A stretch of 64,000 bases of DNA from Lutraria lutraria. Lineage: Eukaryota > Mollusca > Bivalvia > Venerida > Mactridae. Positions 58,701-64,000 of the stretch are shown in pieces; the stretch's first letter is position 1; every line of letters begins with the position of its first letter. The DNA lies in assembly GCA_964023205.1 (NCBI GenBank), contig OZ026837.1:9528088-9592087 (forward strand), written 5' to 3'. Under the pieces are notes generated by a model. That model saw only the letters and a list, made by a program, of their open reading frames with translations. It was not told where the DNA came from and did no database searches. A program made the translations under genes and the position numbers.

Positions 58701-58951
58701 GAAGTTTGAGAGATGGAACCAGTAATTCGGAAAGTGTGGAAAATTCAGATGGTGTCATACTTGATGATAGGCTGAGCATGTTACATAATGCATGATTGAA
58801 TATATTGACTTCACATAAACTTATACTCTGGATCTGGACAAAGATGCCTCTACAAATCGAATTGGAGAGTAGGATTCAGCTAACCAGTTTTCCTGGACTG
58901 TATTCTAACCAGTACTACCTGACACTTGTCAAGTAAGATGACATGTAAAAC
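46764..58951. repeat. long-period satellite array: nine units of two lengths
   Basis: Using GTGTTGAGTAAAATC as unit start, units begin at 46764, 48332, 49293, 50767, 51729, 53297, 54258, 55822 and 57387, with a tenth start at 58952. Lengths are about 1568, 961, 1474, 962, 1568, 961, 1564, 1565 and 1565 bp, i.e. long-short-long-short-long-short-long-long-long. Short units lack a continuous ~600-bp segment (after AATGTATGTTTCTTTCTG); the 1474-bp unit lacks about 90 bp near 50125. Copies are almost identical except at the edges, as expected from unequal exchange or gene conversion. Each unit contains a minus-strand tRNA T-arm-like sequence (GGGAATCGAACTGGGTG), a pyrimidine-rich tract ending TTTTGCCAG, and two overlapping short frames. 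No transposase or host gene is recognisable. Confidence 0.93.
47899..48105 (+). other. conserved 68-codon frame in each satellite unit (first copy)
   Basis: Every one of the nine units carries this frame (MTHDPVGLFGYDRYIGVTVY in the middle, with an H-to-Y or R-to-C change in a few copies), overlapping in another frame a 60-98-codon frame that ends LFHCLPVSQSS. Other copies start at 48860, 50334, 51296, 52864, 53825, 55389, 56954 and, in longer form, 58468. The start codon is TTG, not ATG. I do not recognise a protein. Conservation across copies is no better than in the surrounding non-coding parts, so it most likely reflects homogenisation rather than selection. Confidence 0.25.
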
Positions 58952-60095
58952 GTGTTGAGTAAAATCAAATATTATTTTTGAATTTTATGTATAGGAATTA
59001 CCTGCAATGACTGGGAATTGAACTGGGTGTGTCACGTTACTAATCCCCTTTTGATCACATTCTAACTGCCGTTCTGTTTTCTCTTTTGCCAGGTCAACTG
59101 ATGTGGATACAATGGGATGATGGTGATATGTGGATGCCCTTGATATTCTGCACACTAGAAAGATCAGAATTTTTCTACCTCATTTTCCCATCCATATATG
59201 TATGTGGATGTCTTAGCCTTCTAGAACTTAATATATGTTTCTTTTAAAAAAATTCATCTATCTTGACGGAAAATCAACATATTTTGTCAAATTTTCTTGC
59301 GAGGATATGACTTGCCGCGACTGGGAATCGAACACTAATTGTTTACACCTGATGTCACCAATTTTTTCTTGCATCCAACAATGTGTGTTTTTGCCGTGCG
59401 GCACTGTGTCCATTGTGGCACTTTGTGGCATTCACAATTCACAATGTTGGAATACACAGTGTGTACTGCCAGGAGTAAGTACTCCCAACACGATCCTGTC
59501 AGTTAGCATCGACAGTTTTTTTCCTATAAATGTTGGAACCCGATTTGCCAGGCTACATGTTCCTACTCGATTTGTAAGTTTTTTTGTTTTTTTCTCATAC
59601 TTAAATTTTAATTTTAAAAATTTTCAAAATATTTTATCTTCGTATGGCTTATTTGCAAACTAGGAAAGTAATCTCCCAGTCAGTTTATTTTGTGTATGGC
59701 TAAGTTCTCATCTTGCTAGCTTGTGGATGCTGATGTATAGCTATTCTTAGAGTATTTCTTTTTTTACTTTTATTTTTGTCTGAACACTGGTGCATTAAGG
59801 ATGATTGTGTTATGTCCAGCAAATACCCGATTAAAGGTTCACGGCTAGATGTTGAAGCCTCCCGGGCACTAGTAGCTTTCTTACTGGGATGGTGTTCTGC
59901 ATCAGGTATGCATGCCTACTTTAATTTTGGATTACACTTGTATTTATTTAATAACTGTTAGCATACTGGCATAGAACTTTGTTCCTACCAAATGATAAAT
60001 GTGAATTGGTCTGATTACGCAGAAAATGATTGAAAACAAAATTTGTGACTTCTGCGTAATGAATTATTTTAAGTCAAGTTTGCACAGTGTTATGA
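58952..60095. repeat. diverged terminal unit of the satellite array
   Basis: The first ~200 bases match the array closely. After about 59200 similarity drops, but landmarks remain in order: a T-arm-like GACTGGGAATCGAACACTAA near 59318, CTGAACACTGGTGCATTAAG near 59780, AGGTTCACGGCTAGATGTTG near 59835 and TTGTGACTTCTGCGTAATGA near 60045. An additional ~300-bp segment follows the T-arm region. This is the decayed right edge of the array. Confidence 0.7.
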
Positions 60096-60690
60096 TATAT
60101 AGGGTAGGCTTCATCAGTGAAAGCGGTGTGGGATATATGAACTGATGCCACTATGAATAACTGCATTAAATCTGTTCTCGAATAAAAGTCAAATAGTTGT
60201 TTCCCGAATTGGTTTATTACTATATTTATCAACTTTAAAACTTTAGTTTGTTCTTTCTTAGCTTTATATTTTTTTAGTTTTTTAATTAGAATTTTCAAAT
60301 ATTTGTTTCCTGTATTTCTAAATGCTCTATGCTTTTTGTTTATATTTTTGACAAACTTCTTGTCTGTTTTGTCCATTGTATTGTAATCATTTTTCTTTTT
60401 TTTATATATGCACACGATTTTTTAGACAATTTTCATGAAGTACTCTTATGTTAAAATATAAAACAATTTCGGTTGTTATATGTAGCTTTTTATAATAATA
60501 ATAATAATGATGATACTGTCTAACTTCTAATTTTGCATTTGTAAAGAGTGTGGCCCCATATGCTCTGCAATCTGAAACTTGACGTGGGGTACAGGTTTCC
60601 CGTGATTTTTTCCCTACACGGTTTTGATCTCTGGTTTTTCCTGGGCCATTCAGTTTGCACACTAGAATTTTGAATGATTTGGCAGTCAAT
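60096..60690. other. gene-free stretch
   Basis: Minus-strand frames of 113 and 95 codons are Lys/Tyr-rich translations of A/T runs and (AAT)n tracts. Not called. Confidence 0.4.
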
Positions 60691-60930
60691 TTATGTTTTT
60701 GTAATTATGAATGAATGTTATGCTAATTACATTTTTATCATTTTAAATCAATCTTATGTAAGTTATGTCTTTGTTATTGTAAACAAATTTGTTATAATTG
60801 TAAATAAATGTCATTTTGTTATTGTAAATGTAAATCAATGTAAATTACGTTTTTGTTATTGTAAATAAATGTTATGTAAATTATATTTTTTGTTATTGTA
60901 AATAAATGTTATGTAAATTATGTTTGTGTT
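60691..60930. repeat. degenerate AT-rich tandem repeat
   Basis: About six imperfect copies of a 35-45-bp unit built on TTTTTGTTATTGTAAATAAA and TGTTATGTAAATTA. The last two copies are the most similar. Confidence 0.75.
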
Positions 60931-63900
60931 TGTATTATCTTGACATTAATAGAATGTGCAGTCATGTGAGGTGATATCATGTTTTGGAGTAATGATTAGT
61001 TATGTCCATAAGTTTACAGTTTTGATAGGTTACCACCTATATTTTTTCGTTATTATTACTTATTTCTGGGAAGTTCATTTAGTTCCTTTTTTCGCAGATA
61101 TCCAAATAAAGATAGAAACCAGTCCTGAGTTTGAAAAAAAGTAGAATTTTAATTATCTGCAAATATTTAGTTAAATATCAATGACAATCACAAATTCACT
61201 TATGACAAGTTATAATACTGAAAAATACTGGTGGTATTAACTAAGCAATTTTGTTAAGTGCATCTTGATACACAATACAATCCTGTGAACTCATTGACAA
61301 CAAGCAAACATTCAAACAAAGAAATTTAACCACATTAAAATTTAGCTGTCACATGGCTAAAAATAGAATGTATAATAAATAAAAAAAATTTAAATAAATT
61401 ACCATCGGGCGTAATGTATTGACAATTTTAGAAAATTGTAGCACAGCCTAAATGATATTAATTGAGCCTCCGAAGTTGAGTGGTTATGGTTAAGCTACTA
61501 CGAGTTGGAGTCCCACACATGACCGAACAAAACTTCACATTTGTGAAAACAGTTAATCTACTGTATGGTAATGAATAAAGTTCCCAGTTTTGTCAAGAAC
61601 TTAATCAAATTTTACGTGCAAAATTATTAACATTTTTGTGTCCGTCAATATAACTTCAGAAAATTAAATAGAAATATAGTACAAATACAAAAATAAATAC
61701 AAATGTATTCTCCACAATTATTTGAATTTTATTTTCTATACATGTGGACTACTGATTTAATATTCTAAGGTGTAGATATTGACTCGACCTTCAATCAAGG
61801 CAGAAATCATAAAGTTTAATCATGAAAAGCTGCAACTTTAAATAATAAATCTACTCACTAGACTTATCATCATGAGCAGCAAAGATACATGTAGAAGCAT
61901 GTATCACAGTCAAGTACCTTAAAGGAATAGTGATGGTATGTCTTAACATGATTGTGTCCTTAATTTGTTGCGCTTTTTTATCATCAAGTTGACCAGTTTT
62001 GGAAACGTGTTGTTTCTCAAAATATTCCCGTAACCAGCTAGCATTGCTTTAGAGATAAAATCAGAGTGTACAAATAATGTACAAGTATAAGTAGCTTAGA
62101 TGTTAGTGTCAGATCGTGAAACGACCTTTTTACAGTTTAATACAATGAAACTCCTAATTCAAACAATATTTTTTGTTAATCTTTCAATTTATAACTAAAG
62201 ATCATTAATCTTAATTTAGATATATTTTGTACATTTTGTGATTTTAAAAAACATAATCCCTAGGACCAATATACACATGTATGTAGATAATTTTTAACAA
62301 AACAAAGTGCGAAAAGATAAGCATTAGAAAACAATCAATGGAAATTGTGAAAATATATAACCCAGATAATAGAAGTCATAATGAGATTTAATTGTCCATT
62401 GTTTATATTTTTCTGCTTATACATTTGTATTATGCATTACAAACAGACTGCATGTTTTTTCTGTTTATTGAAAGTAAAGTATAGGTCTTTGTTGAAAGCG
62501 TTCGATTGAGTAATCCGTGTTTTACTAACTAATGTCATATTTTACATACAAGTCATAATATAGCTCAAGAATATTATTTATTTGTAATTAAGTTATAGAA
62601 ACATAATGAACAGCTTTAAATTAGCTGTTGAGCACAACCCTGTCATCAAAATAATAAATTTTGTTTCCATACAGTAAGGCGGGTCAACATTTATAGATGA
62701 ATGCAGATTCCATCGCCAATTAACGTGATTATCAATTTACATGTGTATAATGGTCCCAGTTAATACTGACCTTTAGTGCAATAAATAAAATTAGTTCACT
62801 GAACCATGACCTATTGGATTTCATTACTACATGCTATTTAAACTGGTAAAATATTAACGCGAATTATGTCAGGTACATGTATTATATTGTAGACAGGTCA
62901 TATTTTACAATGATAATTAACATCGAACTTATTTTAAAGCCCCATTAGCTTTTTGGATGTTAAAAATAAAGTAGGTCTCACTATACCAAGAAAGATGTCT
63001 TATCAGTGAAACTGACCGAAATTCCGAAATTTTCTTTATTTTTAATCAGACATATAGAAATGTAGCACAGCTTTTTCAATGATATTGCAAAAAAATAAGA
63101 AAAAAACATCTGACAACATTTTTACGAGATGTGGTAAGAAAGGCATTTTTAGAGCAAACGTATTTCTTATATTTTACTATCCTTCTATCTGTTGCTCTGT
63201 ATCACTAAATTCAAAAAAAAACTAATGGGCCTTTAAGCCAAATAATTGGTTGTTAGACTTAGTAGTTTAATCAGAGACTTTTTACAGTTTATTTATCAAA
63301 AAGGAATTTTAAATATATCTGAATTCATACTCTGAAAATATAAACTAGTTATTTAACGCGTCCCCTAAATAAATGAAAAATCATTCAATGAAATAGCCTA
63401 CTATCCTAAATACGCCCCCTGAAATCCTGGATCTGCCGCTGTTTAAAGTAACCGATTTCGGTCAAATTCAGAATAAATAAAACTGAAGTGATTTTACAAT
63501 CTAATTATCTACATGATGACTAAATTAGAATTAACTAAATTTTCACCTTTTCAAAGAAAACTATTAGTAGCAGAATAAATATAATAAAGCGTTATTTTAT
63601 TATAAAACATGTTTAGCTTGGTGGTAGCAAGGACTTATATTATATGTATATAAGTCCTTGGTGGTAGTTACCCAACAACTAACGTTAAATAATAAGTATA
63701 AGCCAAGTTCTTCATGGTATCACTTTCTTTCATTGTTTTACTCGATGAACCACTGATGTAAAACGGATAACGATCATGCCTGCGGGCGTAATGCTAGTCT
63801 TGCTTAATGGACCGTGATTCTACTGATTTCAGGTTTATATCTTGGGTCCTTGTCTAAGGTACATAATCGAAATTTGATCTTCGACCGAAAATCAAGGGAG

Positions 63901-64000
63901 GCTACTTTGTAAATTAGGCCTTGAAAGCTGGCAATGGTTATATAATTTTCAGCGATTTATTATTTTACGAAAATTATTGTGAATCAATGACTACTATTTT
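60931..64000. other. gene-free AT-rich intergenic DNA
   Basis: No gene, RNA or transposon recognised. A short hairpin at about 63629-63660 (AAGGACTTATATTATATGTA and its complement) is the only structure seen. Confidence 0.4.

Noticed and set aside
46764..58951. Nine-copy tandem gene family
   Set aside because: The frames are short, overlap each other and are no better conserved than the rest of the unit; the array behaves as a satellite.
60074..60689. Lys-rich minus-strand frames of 113 and 95 codons
   Set aside because: They translate A/T homopolymers and an AAT microsatellite within the decayed edge of the array.

Overview
The window looks like AT-rich nuclear DNA from a bivalve mollusc. 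The grounds are spliced genes with GT/AG introns, two Gly/Met/Ala-rich secreted proteins of the shell, ligament or byssus type, a TNF-superfamily ligand, and many tRNA-derived and foldback repeats. The species assignment is an inference.

Region 1 (1-6150) is a degenerate Polinton/adintovirus-like locus. It starts inside a minor-capsid (penton-like) gene, overlaps by ATGA into a small basic pX-like core-protein gene, and ends in a truncated major-capsid N-terminus. Beyond it lie two intact small genes (3748-4071 and 5590-6024) for unfamiliar coiled-coil proteins with Cys-rich tails. Each is followed 20-26 bases after its stop codon by two tandem perfect matches to the replication-dependent histone mRNA 3' stem-loop and then a purine-rich element like the U7-binding site. 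A third, decayed copy of the same 3' end lies at 1132. Three different tandem arrays (16, 32 and 38 bp) separate these modules. This region is the strongest candidate for something undescribed.

Region 2 (6150-15400) holds a three-exon TNF-ligand gene on the + strand (9610-13248, 297 aa), a tRNA-like element, foldback hairpins and a short 39-bp tandem repeat.

Region 3 (15440-30481) holds two paralogous, tandem, minus-strand genes for secreted low-complexity structural proteins. I could assemble both exon by exon with consistent phases: gene A (437 aa, seven coding exons, TATA promoter and 5' UTR exon) and gene B (332 aa, four coding exons). They share a signal-peptide exon, an Ala-rich helical exon and an exon opening with the same short motif, but B has drifted to Asn/Arg/Met-rich sequence with many N-glycosylation sequons.

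Region 4 (30482-46760) has no host gene I can support. It contains a Tc1/mariner element with good terminal repeats and a frameshifted transposase, a tRNA-like element, and a cluster of palindromic elements including an ~0.8 kb TTAA-flanked one and an ~1.25 kb one.

Region 5 (46764-60095) is a long-period tandem array. It has nine nearly identical units of two sizes (about 1565 and 961 bp) in the order long-short-long-short-long-short-long-long-long, and decayed edges. The rest (60100-64000) is AT-rich, with one degenerate short tandem repeat and no supportable gene.
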